A DNA stretch of 64,000 nucleotides from Thermoproteota archaeon (GTDB lineage: Archaea; Thermoproteota; Thermoprotei_A; Sulfolobales; Ignisphaeraceae). The translations under genes were made by a program, and so were the position numbers. The notes beneath the pieces are model-generated. The model saw only the letters and a list, made by a program, of their open reading frames with translations, was not told where the DNA came from and did no database searches. The stretch spans positions 610,525-674,524 of the forward strand of contig JAUQPB010000001.1 in the NCBI GenBank assembly GCA_030550585.1, given 5' to 3'. Below, in pieces: positions 8,871 through 16,982 of this stretch; within the stretch, counting starts at the first letter, position 1; the number at the start of each line of letters is the position of its first letter.

Positions 8871-10892
8871 TTATTTAATAGCTTTTTTCTTCTGCACAAT
8901 CTTTATGTTAGTGATTCTAATACTCTTTAAAGGCTGTGTATAACTACCATTATCAGAGCCTCTTTTAGTGCATGTAACCATATTTGCTTTTCTATGCCAC
9001 GGAATGGCTACAACCCCCCTAGGAACCTTATCGTTGGTTTTTGCATAGAATATCTCTTTGCCACACTCTGTCTCGATTTCTATTACATCTCCATCGTCTA
9101 TTCCAATAGCTTTGGCGTCAAATCTATTTATTATAGCAATATCAATGTTTTTATCTATACATAGGGATGTGTTGTAGCACAAACTCGATCTATATGTTGT
9201 TAATATGAGGTATTCTCTCTTGTCATCTTCCTCTTTGTCTGTAATCCTCGAGAAAATTGCTTTGCCCAGAGGAGTTTCAAATCTATTTTGATACAACCTA
9301 GAGGTACATTCTCCATTTTCGCAAGGCCATATAACTCCATTTTCATTTTCTTTCAGTTTCTGCGGTGTAATACCTCTATATATGGGTACCACACTACTTA
9401 TTTCAATAGTTATATCCTCTACTGATCCATATTCTCTCCAGCTATCTAATCCAATCATTCTGCCTAGCTGCTCAACTATAACCCAGTCTGGCAGCACCTT
9501 TCCCGGAGGATCTAATATCTTGTATGACCATTGAACTCTTCTCTCCGAGTTTGTGTAGGAACCTTCCTTTTCTAAACGAGTTGCTACAGGTAGTACATAG
9601 TCGGCGTATTGTGTGGTCTCACTCCATCTTATCTCATGAACAACCACAAGCTCGATGTTTTGAAGAGCTTTCCTAACCATTGTCGAGTTTGGGTGGCTTA
9701 GAACAGGATTTTCACCAATTATGAATAGAGCCCTTATATCTCCTTTCAAAGCTTTTTCAAAAATCTCGATGCTTGTATATCCCGGTTCACTTGGAATGTT
9801 ATCGATGTTCCATGCATCTTGGAATAGCCTTTTCTTGTACTCATCATCAACTCTTACATAGCCTGGAAGGTAATTTGGTAGTGCACCCATATCGCAAGCT
9901 CCCTGGACATTGCTCTGACCCCTTACCGGGTACAATCCGCAACCTCTTCTACCAATATAGCCTAGAAGCAAAGCCAGATTAACTATAGCTGAGACGTTGT
10001 TCTTGGCTGTCACATGTTGTGTTATACCCATTCCCCATAGTATAGAGCCGCAACCAGCCGAAGCAAACTCTCTTGCCACCTCCTCAACCAGGCTACTTTC
10101 AACACCAAGCTCCCTACATTTCGATATGTCATAACGTTTTGCAATTTGATAGAACCCCTCGAAACCTTCTGTCATTTGATGAACGAATCTCTTGTTGTAT
10201 AATCCGCTAGAGATTATTATGTTTGCCATGCAGAGAAGAAGCTTGTAGTCCTCTCCAGGTCTACCTATCTGAATAAATATATCAGCTAGTTCAGCCGTTT
10301 CGCTTCTCCTAACATCGATTACGATTATCTTGGCGCCCCTCTTCTTAGCCTCTAAAATCAAGGCTGCTAGAGGAGGATGTGTAGCAACAGGATTATAGCC
10401 AATTATCAGAATAGCTTTTGAATACAATAGATCTGAAAAAGGGTTTGTCTGAGCTCCAAACCCAAGCGATTTGGCAAGGACATCAACACTTATTGCATGG
10501 CATAGCCTTGCACAATTATCTATATTATTGCTTCCAAGAAACCTAGCAAGCTTCTGAATCAAATAATTCTCCTCGTTAGAGCATTGTGAGCATCCTATAA
10601 AAGCTATGGAGGAGCCCCCATATACCTTGACAATCTTTCTCAGCTCTGTAGCTATATCATTTAAGACACTGTTCCATGTAGCTTCTGAAAAGATATCGCC
10701 TCTTCTAACATATGGATATAGAACCCTATTGGATGGAGAGGTAAGATTCGTTATCAAAGAGCCTTTGAAGCATCCATAGCCATACGCAGAACCATTTTCT
10801 TTATTTATGTAAATACTGCAACCATATCCGCAAAAAGGGCAAACAATTCTTGAAGCCAATCTAGATCGCACCAATGAAAAATATGTTAACAA
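8871..10892 (-). CDS. Formate dehydrogenase-like molybdopterin oxidoreductase, alpha subunit
   Basis: The 673-residue enzyme belongs to the DMSO-reductase superfamily, FdhF-like branch. N-terminal cysteines C18, C21, C25 and C41 should bind a 4Fe-4S cluster. NCARLCH places the metal-ligand Cys at C131, with catalytic His132 next to it, so this is a Cys rather than Sec enzyme. Further FDH blocks are WGMGITQH, GRRGCGLYPVRGQSNVQGA and a C-terminal molydopterin-binding domain. It should use Mo- or W-bis-MGD. No beta (FeS) subunit, hydrogenase or maturation gene is adjacent, so its electron partner is unknown. The assigned start is TTG at 10892; GTG at residue 8 is an alternative. Formate oxidation is inferred and another substrate is possible. 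Confidence 0.82.
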   Translation of the reverse strand: MLTYFSLVRSRLASRIVCPFCGYGCSIYINKENGSAYGYGCFKGSLITNLTSPSNRVLYPYVRRGDIFSEATWNSVLNDIATELRKIVKVYGGSSIAFIGCSQCSNEENYLIQKLARFLGSNNIDNCARLCHAISVDVLAKSLGFGAQTNPFSDLLYSKAILIIGYNPVATHPPLAALILEAKKRGAKIIVIDVRRSETAELADIFIQIGRPGEDYKLLLCMANIIISSGLYNKRFVHQMTEGFEGFYQIAKRYDISKCRELGVESSLVEEVAREFASAGCGSILWGMGITQHVTAKNNVSAIVNLALLLGYIGRRGCGLYPVRGQSNVQGACDMGALPNYLPGYVRVDDEYKKRLFQDAWNIDNIPSEPGYTSIEIFEKALKGDIRALFIIGENPVLSHPNSTMVRKALQNIELVVVHEIRWSETTQYADYVLPVATRLEKEGSYTNSERRVQWSYKILDPPGKVLPDWVIVEQLGRMIGLDSWREYGSVEDITIEISSVVPIYRGITPQKLKENENGVIWPCENGECTSRLYQNRFETPLGKAIFSRITDKEEDDKREYLILTTYRSSLCYNTSLCIDKNIDIAIINRFDAKAIGIDDGDVIEIETECGKEIFYAKTNDKVPRGVVAIPWHRKANMVTCTKRGSDNGSYTQPLKSIRITNIKIVQKKKAIK

Positions 10893-10990
10893 ATCCCAAT
10901 TTAAGCAACGTATTTACATAAATTATGTAATGAGGCGATTATAATAAAGCAATTTAAGTATTGCAACCACACAAACCCTTCTAGAGTAAG

Positions 10991-11058
10991 GCAAATCCAT
11001 GATGACCCCTTCATGCTCTGAACTCCACATGATGTGTGCTGGGATATCTGATGAATTT
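10991..11058 (+). ncRNA. C/D-box sRNA overlapping the methyltransferase start
   Basis: A complete archaeal C/D-box layout is visible. Box C ATGATGA is at 10999-11005, then a 12-nt guide, box D' CTGA at 11018-11021, a 7-nt linker, box C' ATGATGT at 11029-11035, a second 12-nt guide, and box D CTGA at 11048-11051. Flanks (AAAT at 10993-10996 and ATTT after box D) can form a weak imperfect terminal stem. Such RNAs direct 2'-O-methylation of the base paired five positions upstream of D or D'. The predicted targets are AGCATGAAGGGG (modified U) and ATATCCCAGCAC (modified C); I could not match them to an RNA. A TATA-like AATTTAAG lies near 10951-10958. Box D shares its A with the ATG of the next gene. 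Confidence 0.72.
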
Positions 11059-11764
11059 TCGTAAGCAACTAAGAAGGGATATAAGAGATCTCATAACCAA
11101 CATCATTTCATATAATGCTATAGGTGTTGGCTATAGTTTTTGGAGGCAGAGACCATGGGCCATAGCAACCATTGCTAAGGGGAAAGCTGTTCTGGATCTT
11201 GGCTCAGGCCCTTGCATAAACGGTGTAGCAACGGCTCTTAGAAATGGCGGATATGTAGTCTGTCTCGACATTTCAAAGACGATGGCTAGCATGGCTAGAT
11301 ATACCCTCAAGAAGTTCAATGTGCTTGGCGACGCTGTGATAGCCGATGCTTTGAAAACACCTTTTAGAAGCAACTCTTTCGATGCTATCCTCGCTATTGC
11401 TGTTGTTCACCATATTCCAAAATCTCTTTTGCCCATATTATTTTCAGAGGCTAGGAGAATTCTAAAGGTGTTGGGCATTTTTGTTGTGACTGTGTGGTCT
11501 TGGAGACATAGAAGATTCATTTTGAAAACCTTTCTTAACATCTTTTTCACATTACTTGGCTTGCTAGGATATTTGAGAAGATATGTGATTTTTTGGAAAA
11601 GCAGAAGAGGATATTTCAAAAGGGTCTACTACCTGTACGACCTGAAGGAGCTTATCGAAGCTGTAAAAAGTTCGAAGATGGTGGTCGCTTCGAGTGGGTA
11701 TACATGGTATATTAGGCAAGATAATCGAAATGTCTATGTAGCGGCGCTAAAGAGCAGAGCTTGA
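11051..11764 (+). CDS. Class I SAM-dependent methyltransferase
   Basis: The 237-residue product has motif I VLDLGSGPCING, an acidic motif II residue in YVVCLDISK, and later motifs AVIADALKTPFRSNSFDAILAI and HHIPK, as in ubiE/class I methyltransferases. The methyl acceptor is unknown. I prefer ATG 11051 over the GTG at 11036 because the upstream codons coincide with the second guide and box D of a C/D-box sRNA. It ends four bases before the convergent elp3 gene. Confidence 0.8.
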   Translation: MNFRKQLRRDIRDLITNIISYNAIGVGYSFWRQRPWAIATIAKGKAVLDLGSGPCINGVATALRNGGYVVCLDISKTMASMARYTLKKFNVLGDAVIADALKTPFRSNSFDAILAIAVVHHIPKSLLPILFSEARRILKVLGIFVVTVWSWRHRRFILKTFLNIFFTLLGLLGYLRRYVIFWKSRRGYFKRVYYLYDLKELIEAVKSSKMVVASSGYTWYIRQDNRNVYVAALKSRA

Positions 11765-11767
11765 CAA

Positions 11768-13207
11768 TTATCTAAGTTCTTTGGCCATATATGGAGAGCC
11801 AGAAGGTCTTCTATACCCATGCTTTCTGTAATACTCTCTCGCGCCAACGCCTGAAAGCACAAGGATTTTTCTACAGCTAAACTCGTATTTAGCAATCTCC
11901 TCAGCTGTTGCAAGGAGTTTCGAGCCCCAGCCACGATGTTGCCAACCATCTTCATTGCGGTCTCCAATCGGTATCTGAGGGCCATACACATGCAATTCTC
12001 TTACAATTGCTGTTGAAGAGTCTATCTCTGGCCTGTGTGCCTTGGCTGATGGTATTCTAAGCCTGAGCAAGCCGACCAGCACATTGTTTTCAACATCCTC
12101 TGCGGCCAAGAATACCTCTGTTCCTTGGCTAGCCTCATAAACCTCCTTGGTTATCTCTATTCTTGATGGCCTTACACCTCTGAACATCTCCTGTCTTCCA
12201 ACCTCTCTAAACCTAATCTCATTTATCTTTATACCCTTCTCAAGAGCCCTCTTCTCAACAAGCTCTCTCAGATTAGCCTTCTTGGGTCCCGCCAATATTA
12301 TCGGTGCTGGAATGTCTCTCTGGATCCTCATAACCCTTACCCACTTTGGTATAAATCTGTAGAACTCTGAGATGAGCTCAACAGCCTCTTCATCCGTCAA
12401 CGCCTTGTAGAGACCATTTCTCCACATTTCATAAAGCTTAGTCCCCTCGATGACCAGCGTTGGATATATCTTAAGCATGTCCGGTCTAAAGTCAGGATTC
12501 TCAAAAATCTCTTTAACCATTTCAATATCCCTATCCCTATCTGAACCCGGGAGACCAGGCATAATATGGTACACAACCTTGAATCCAGAATCCTTCAGTA
12601 CTCTGGTAGCTTCTACAACATCTTTCACAGTATGACCTCTATTAACCTTTTGAAGAACATCGTCATAGATGCTCTGAACACCTATCTCAACCTTTGTAGC
12701 CCCTAGATACAGCATCCAATCAGCATCTCTCTCCTTTGCCCAGTCAGGTCTTGTCTCAAGGGTAAGGCCAACAATTCTGATAGAGGCTGTCTCATTTTTC
12801 TCGTGGGCCTCTTCAAGACTCGGCATACTCTCGGGTTTTGGCTCTGGAAACCTATTGACAGCCTCGAAAATGTTTGTAATGAACCACAGCTGGTAGTCTC
12901 TAGGCAGAGCAGTGAATGTGCCGCCCATAACAACGACCTCTACTTTGCTTGGCGCATGACCCATGCCAACATATTGTCTTAGCCTAAGCCTAACCTGCTC
13001 ATAGGGGTCGAAACCAACGTGAATAGCTCTCATCAGAGCTGGTTCATTGCCTATATAGCTCTGTGGAGTTCCATACTCTACACCGCCGGGGCAGTAAATA
13101 CATTTTCCATGTGGACATGGAAAAGGCTTTGTCATCACAGCTACTATAGTCACGCCAGAAAGGGTTCTGGTAGGCCTTATAACACGCTCTCTAATCTTCA
13201 GCGCCAT
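11768..13207 (-). CDS. elp3: Elp3-type tRNA wobble-uridine carboxymethyltransferase (radical SAM + GNAT)
   Basis: The N-terminal half is a radical SAM domain with the Elp3-specific cluster motif CPHGKCIYCPGG. It is followed by YGTPQSY, VGLTLETRPDW and GVQSIYDDVL. The C-terminal GNAT domain ends with HRGWGSKLL and the KILVLSGVGAREYYRKHGY block. Elp3 uses acetyl-CoA and SAM to start cm5U formation at tRNA position 34. A stop codon lies just upstream, so the product (about 479 residues from ATG 13207) lacks the longer N-terminal tRNA-binding extension of some archaeal Elp3 proteins. A TATA box, TATATAAAA on the minus strand near 13225-13233, predicts a leaderless or very short-leader mRNA and favours ATG 13207 over upstream TTG 13219. 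Confidence 0.92.
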   Translation of the reverse strand: MALKIRERVIRPTRTLSGVTIVAVMTKPFPCPHGKCIYCPGGVEYGTPQSYIGNEPALMRAIHVGFDPYEQVRLRLRQYVGMGHAPSKVEVVVMGGTFTALPRDYQLWFITNIFEAVNRFPEPKPESMPSLEEAHEKNETASIRIVGLTLETRPDWAKERDADWMLYLGATKVEIGVQSIYDDVLQKVNRGHTVKDVVEATRVLKDSGFKVVYHIMPGLPGSDRDRDIEMVKEIFENPDFRPDMLKIYPTLVIEGTKLYEMWRNGLYKALTDEEAVELISEFYRFIPKWVRVMRIQRDIPAPIILAGPKKANLRELVEKRALEKGIKINEIRFREVGRQEMFRGVRPSRIEITKEVYEASQGTEVFLAAEDVENNVLVGLLRLRIPSAKAHRPEIDSSTAIVRELHVYGPQIPIGDRNEDGWQHRGWGSKLLATAEEIAKYEFSCRKILVLSGVGAREYYRKHGYRRPSGSPYMAKELR

Positions 13208-13333
13208 GCACATTCTCAAAATGTTTTATATAATTAATGTTTAAAAATTATTTTGATTAACCGTCGGCAATAAAAGTCAAATTTAGCCCAAGTGGATGTA
13301 AATTGTTTGTGCCATTTACACTATTTTCTATAT

Positions 13334-14314
13334 TCAACTGGTTATATTTGATACATAGTCTAGAGAGTAGCTTATTCTAATGGCCTTGCTAAGCTCGTCT
13401 ATTGCCATCCAGTCCTCGAAGCTTAGCCTCCAGCCAACAGATCCAACAAGATCAGCTACCTGTTCCGGGCTTTTAGCTCCTGGTATTGGAACTACAACAG
13501 GGCTTGACATTATAAGCCAGTTTAACGCTACTTGTATTGGTGTCTTGCCATATTTGTCCCCAATCTTCTTGATTAGCTGTACCAGCGTCCATACCTTTTC
13601 GAAGTTCTGTGGATGGAACACAGCCTCTCTTGCTCTCACATCTGTGAACTTTGGTAGGTTTTCAGGCGTGTACTTTCCTGTCAAAGCGCCTTTTGCTATT
13701 GGGCTCCACGCTTGTAGTGTTATACTATGTTTTTCTGCATATGGTATTATCTCCTCCTCAGCCCATCTCTCAACCAAGTTATATCTGTATTGAAAGATCT
13801 CTACATCGACTTTCGACAAATTCGATCTAAAGCTTTCGACAAGCTCTATGGGATAGTTGCTCAGGCCTAGGTACCTGACCTTGCCCATGTGGACAAGCTT
13901 CTCTAGGTACTTTACATACATTCTAGTTGGATAGTTATGCCAGACAGGTGGCCAGTGAACCAACAAGCCATCTATGTATCCAAGACCCAGAATCTTTATT
14001 GAGTGGTCAACAGCTTTAAACACATCCTCAGGATTTAGAAACTCTGGCATTATCTTTGTTGTGACAATAACCTCATCTCTCTTAACACCAATCTCTCTCA
14101 GCGCTCTCCCCAAAATGTTTTCGCTTAGACCAAGCCCATATGCCATGGCCGTGTCAAAGAAGTTTACACCAAGTTCAACAGCCTTGGCAACAACACTCTT
14201 AGCCTTTTCGTATTCCGTCAAACCCCAGGCCTCGCTAAACTGCCACGCACCTAAACCAATTCTTGAAATCTTTTCCTTTGTCTTTCCAAGGGTTGTATAC
14301 TCCAAACCACTCAC
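13334..14314 (-). CDS. Aldo/keto reductase
   Basis: The 326-residue TIM-barrel oxidoreductase shows the AKR tetrad in order: Asp and Tyr in FFDTAMAYGLGLSE, Lys in VTTKIMP, and His in LLVHWPP. The NADPH-binding block VPIPGAKSPEQV is near the C-terminus. It likely reduces aldehydes or ketones with NADPH; the physiological substrate is unknown. The start is GTG 14314, or TTG 14305 just downstream, close to an AGGTGAG ribosome-binding site. Confidence 0.9.
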   Translation of the reverse strand: MSGLEYTTLGKTKEKISRIGLGAWQFSEAWGLTEYEKAKSVVAKAVELGVNFFDTAMAYGLGLSENILGRALREIGVKRDEVIVTTKIMPEFLNPEDVFKAVDHSIKILGLGYIDGLLVHWPPVWHNYPTRMYVKYLEKLVHMGKVRYLGLSNYPIELVESFRSNLSKVDVEIFQYRYNLVERWAEEEIIPYAEKHSITLQAWSPIAKGALTGKYTPENLPKFTDVRAREAVFHPQNFEKVWTLVQLIKKIGDKYGKTPIQVALNWLIMSSPVVVPIPGAKSPEQVADLVGSVGWRLSFEDWMAIDELSKAIRISYSLDYVSNITS

Positions 14315-14388
14315 CTATACAACCAAGGTTTTACCACATTTTCAAACTTAAAGTTTTTGTATATGAAAATGTGCATTCTATCAGTTTG

Positions 14389-15117
14389 CTAAAGCTCTTC
14401 TAAAACCTCTATAATCTGGGGGAACTCGCCTATTAATGCAAGTCCAAGATCCTTTAAGACCAGTTTGTTTCTCCCCCTCCTCCTGTCTATGTGTATAGCC
14501 TTCATACCAGCAGATAATGCACCTCCAACATCTTCGATAACACTATCTCCTACATGGGCTATTCTCTTAGGCTCTTCGCCAATTTTCTTTGCAAAAATGA
14601 AGAATATTTTCCTATCTGGCTTGTTTATCCTCGTCTCATCGGAGAAGATGAGAACTTCAAACATGTTGTATATGCCAAGCCTCTTGAGAATATCTATTGT
14701 GTATATGCTACTCCAGAAAACTGTGTTGCCCACTATTCCAAGCTTGAATCCAAGTCTGTGCAAAAGCTCTAGAGTATCTACAACATCTCCAAACACAATG
14801 TCTTTTGGATCTGCAGATGCAAATGCATCTGAAATAGCCTGTAAAACCTTGTTTGTTTCAATACCAAGTCTTTCAGCAAGCATATTCTGAGACTCAACAA
14901 CTATGTCAAAGCCGTCTACCTCCCCCAGCCTTCTCCTCAATTTACATCTATCATAAACAACTCTGATGGTCTCCAGAACCTTTGCAACATCTGTATTTGG
15001 AAGATGGATAGAAAGCTTTGAGGCAATAAGGCTAAACACCTTGTTTATATCTAACATAGTGTCCCAGACATCAAATGATATTGCATGTACCGAAACCATT
15101 TTTGTGGCCCTGAACAC
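14389..15117 (-). CDS. HAD superfamily hydrolase
   Basis: The 242-residue product has HAD motif I SFDVWDTML (nucleophile and general-acid Asp), motif II GIVGNT, a Lys in RINKPDRKIF, and motif IV HVGDSVIEDVGGA. A helical cap sits between motifs I and II. It is probably a phosphatase of the REG-2/phosphoglycolate phosphatase-like branch with unknown substrate. The annotated GTG start at 15117 may be too early; ATG at 15099 (residue 7) is equally plausible. Confidence 0.85.
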   Translation of the reverse strand: MFRATKMVSVHAISFDVWDTMLDINKVFSLIASKLSIHLPNTDVAKVLETIRVVYDRCKLRRRLGEVDGFDIVVESQNMLAERLGIETNKVLQAISDAFASADPKDIVFGDVVDTLELLHRLGFKLGIVGNTVFWSSIYTIDILKRLGIYNMFEVLIFSDETRINKPDRKIFFIFAKKIGEEPKRIAHVGDSVIEDVGGALSAGMKAIHIDRRRGRNKLVLKDLGLALIGEFPQIIEVLEEL

Positions 15118-15147
15118 CGTTTTTGCTACTCAGCTTTTTGAGCAAGT

Positions 15148-16053
15148 CTATATAAATGTGCATACAAGTGAGAATATTAGTGATGTTACGAGTATTGCTA
15201 TAGCTGAGTATTTTAAGAATGGTATGGTCTCTCCATAAACCATTCTGCTGATAGCTATAGAAGATATGATTGCTATGAAAATTGCCGAGATGTAGTAGAG
15301 TGATAGTATGTAGTATATGTCTATCGAAGCTCTAGCAAAAGGTGTTGCAAAAGCTGCTTTAGCTATATATGAAAGTAGCACTACCGTTATTATACTCCCC
15401 ATCACATATGCGAAGATTGTTAGGTATAGAAGTGATTTATAGCCCTCTAGCCTCGTTTTCCTCAAGTCATCCAGTCTCGACAACTGGAAAGAGAACCTCT
15501 CGGCAATTGATAGAACCTCTGCAACCCTACCACCACTTACAAAACCCACTGGCAGGCAGGAGAGAACAGCCTTTACCTCTCTGGGAGCATTACCGAAAAC
15601 AGTTTCAAATGCTTTAAACGGGTCAAAACCAAGCTGAATAAGCTTAGCAAACCTAATTGCATAGTCTTGAAGGGGCTTGCCAATGGCATTAGACGAAAGC
15701 TCTACCGCTTTGGACATGGGAACGCCTGCCCTGACATACGATGATAACACAGCTATGAAATCCTGTGTCTGCCTGCGCAGCATTTTTCTAGTCTCTACAT
15801 CTTCTTTGAAAAGTAGGTATATGGAGAGCATGGTAAACGATATTATGCAGCCTACTGTGGTGTATGAGTCTGAGGAGAGGAGAACAGGTATAGGTATATA
15901 ATAGAATCTCACCTTTATATACAGGCCTTCGACACCTCTAAAGATGTTGAAGCCCATCAACCTTGTGATTGTAGGCAATACTATTAGCGACAGTATAGGC
16001 CCTAGTAATGCAATAGCTACCGAGAGTGCTAGAGCTCTTGGCCCCCTTCTCAA
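15148..16053 (-). CDS. Type II/IV secretion platform protein, GspF/TadC-like (second copy)
   Basis: The 301-residue membrane protein has two N-terminal helices, a cytoplasmic GspF domain (QDFIAVLSSYVRAGVPMSKAVELSS, then FDPFKAFETVFGNAP) and two to three C-terminal helices. Such proteins form the membrane platform of type IV pili. Its TTG start overlaps the stop of the preceding platform gene (TTGA). Its half-size length and pairing with another platform gene recall TadB/TadC rather than the single fused platform of most archaeal pili. Confidence 0.8.
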   Translation of the reverse strand: MRRGPRALALSVAIALLGPILSLIVLPTITRLMGFNIFRGVEGLYIKVRFYYIPIPVLLSSDSYTTVGCIISFTMLSIYLLFKEDVETRKMLRRQTQDFIAVLSSYVRAGVPMSKAVELSSNAIGKPLQDYAIRFAKLIQLGFDPFKAFETVFGNAPREVKAVLSCLPVGFVSGGRVAEVLSIAERFSFQLSRLDDLRKTRLEGYKSLLYLTIFAYVMGSIITVVLLSYIAKAAFATPFARASIDIYYILSLYYISAIFIAIISSIAISRMVYGETIPFLKYSAIAILVTSLIFSLVCTFI

Positions 16054-16982
16054 GGTCTCATCCTAGACACTATAACATCTGATAGAACAACTATGGATGT
16101 AGATGCTATGGGGACTAGAAGAAGTGTTGTCAGGATCATAAGAGCGTCAAACGACAGCCAGCTGATTGGATATAGCAGCAGGAGTGCAGCTATAGACCCA
16201 ACGAGCACTGGTATTAATAGTGCTACCGCGACATACACCTCCATATACACATTCAGAGTCTCCACAGACTTTTCAATCCTAATGCTGTATCTGCTTACAT
16301 ACCTCTCTAGAAGACTTGACAAAACATTTGTGATTCCGCCCCCAATGGCTATTGCTGAGGCTAGCGAGGAAAAAAGCTCTCTTAGAGTCTGGGATGGGGT
16401 TATATTAGAAACCCTCTTTAGAGCTTCATCAACTGGAACACCTGCTCTAATAAGCGATGTTGCCAGGTCTATCTCTATGAAGAAGAATTTGAAGTCTTTC
16501 CCCAAAACAATTGGAAGAGCCTCCAGATTTTTGTATATGCTCTGTCCAGAGGCGCCTAGCAGAGAAAGTGCCAGCAGGAGCTGTAATGCTTTGGACTCTA
16601 GAACCTCCCCCCTATTCCTATAGAGAATAACTGGAATAGAGATGGCTAATGCCATTGCAATAGGCAACACAATTAGAAGTGGCGCTACAAGAGCTAGTAA
16701 TGCTATGACCAGAGGCGGGGCAGATAGATGCAGGGCTAGCAACGTTGATGCTATGGAGGAGAATAACAGTGCTGGTAATAGAGCCATCGAGACCTTTTCA
16801 ACATACTTTCTATAGCTTGTTGCAACCCCCGATCCAATCACTATAGTCTCCAAATCGATCTTGAAGGACTTTAGAAACAATGCAACGAATTTTTCAAATG
16901 GAGTTACAAGAACCTGTAAAACGCTATATAGTTTTCTTCTCAGCCTCCTCAACAAACTTGAATCTATATGGCTCTCCAACAA
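16050..16982 (-). CDS. Type II/IV secretion platform protein, GspF/TadB-like (first copy)
   Basis: This roughly 310-residue protein has a basic N-terminus, two membrane helices, a cytoplasmic GspF domain (EIDLATSLIRAGVPVDEALKRVSNIT; GGGITNVLSSLLERY) and C-terminal helices. It follows the pilus ATPase with a coding overlap of up to 59 bases, so the true start may be a downstream TTG near 16955-16958. With its partner at 15148-16053 it should form the pilus assembly platform. Confidence 0.8.
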   Translation of the reverse strand: MLESHIDSSLLRRLRRKLYSVLQVLVTPFEKFVALFLKSFKIDLETIVIGSGVATSYRKYVEKVSMALLPALLFSSIASTLLALHLSAPPLVIALLALVAPLLIVLPIAMALAISIPVILYRNRGEVLESKALQLLLALSLLGASGQSIYKNLEALPIVLGKDFKFFFIEIDLATSLIRAGVPVDEALKRVSNITPSQTLRELFSSLASAIAIGGGITNVLSSLLERYVSRYSIRIEKSVETLNVYMEVYVAVALLIPVLVGSIAALLLLYPISWLSFDALMILTTLLLVPIASTSIVVLSDVIVSRMRP

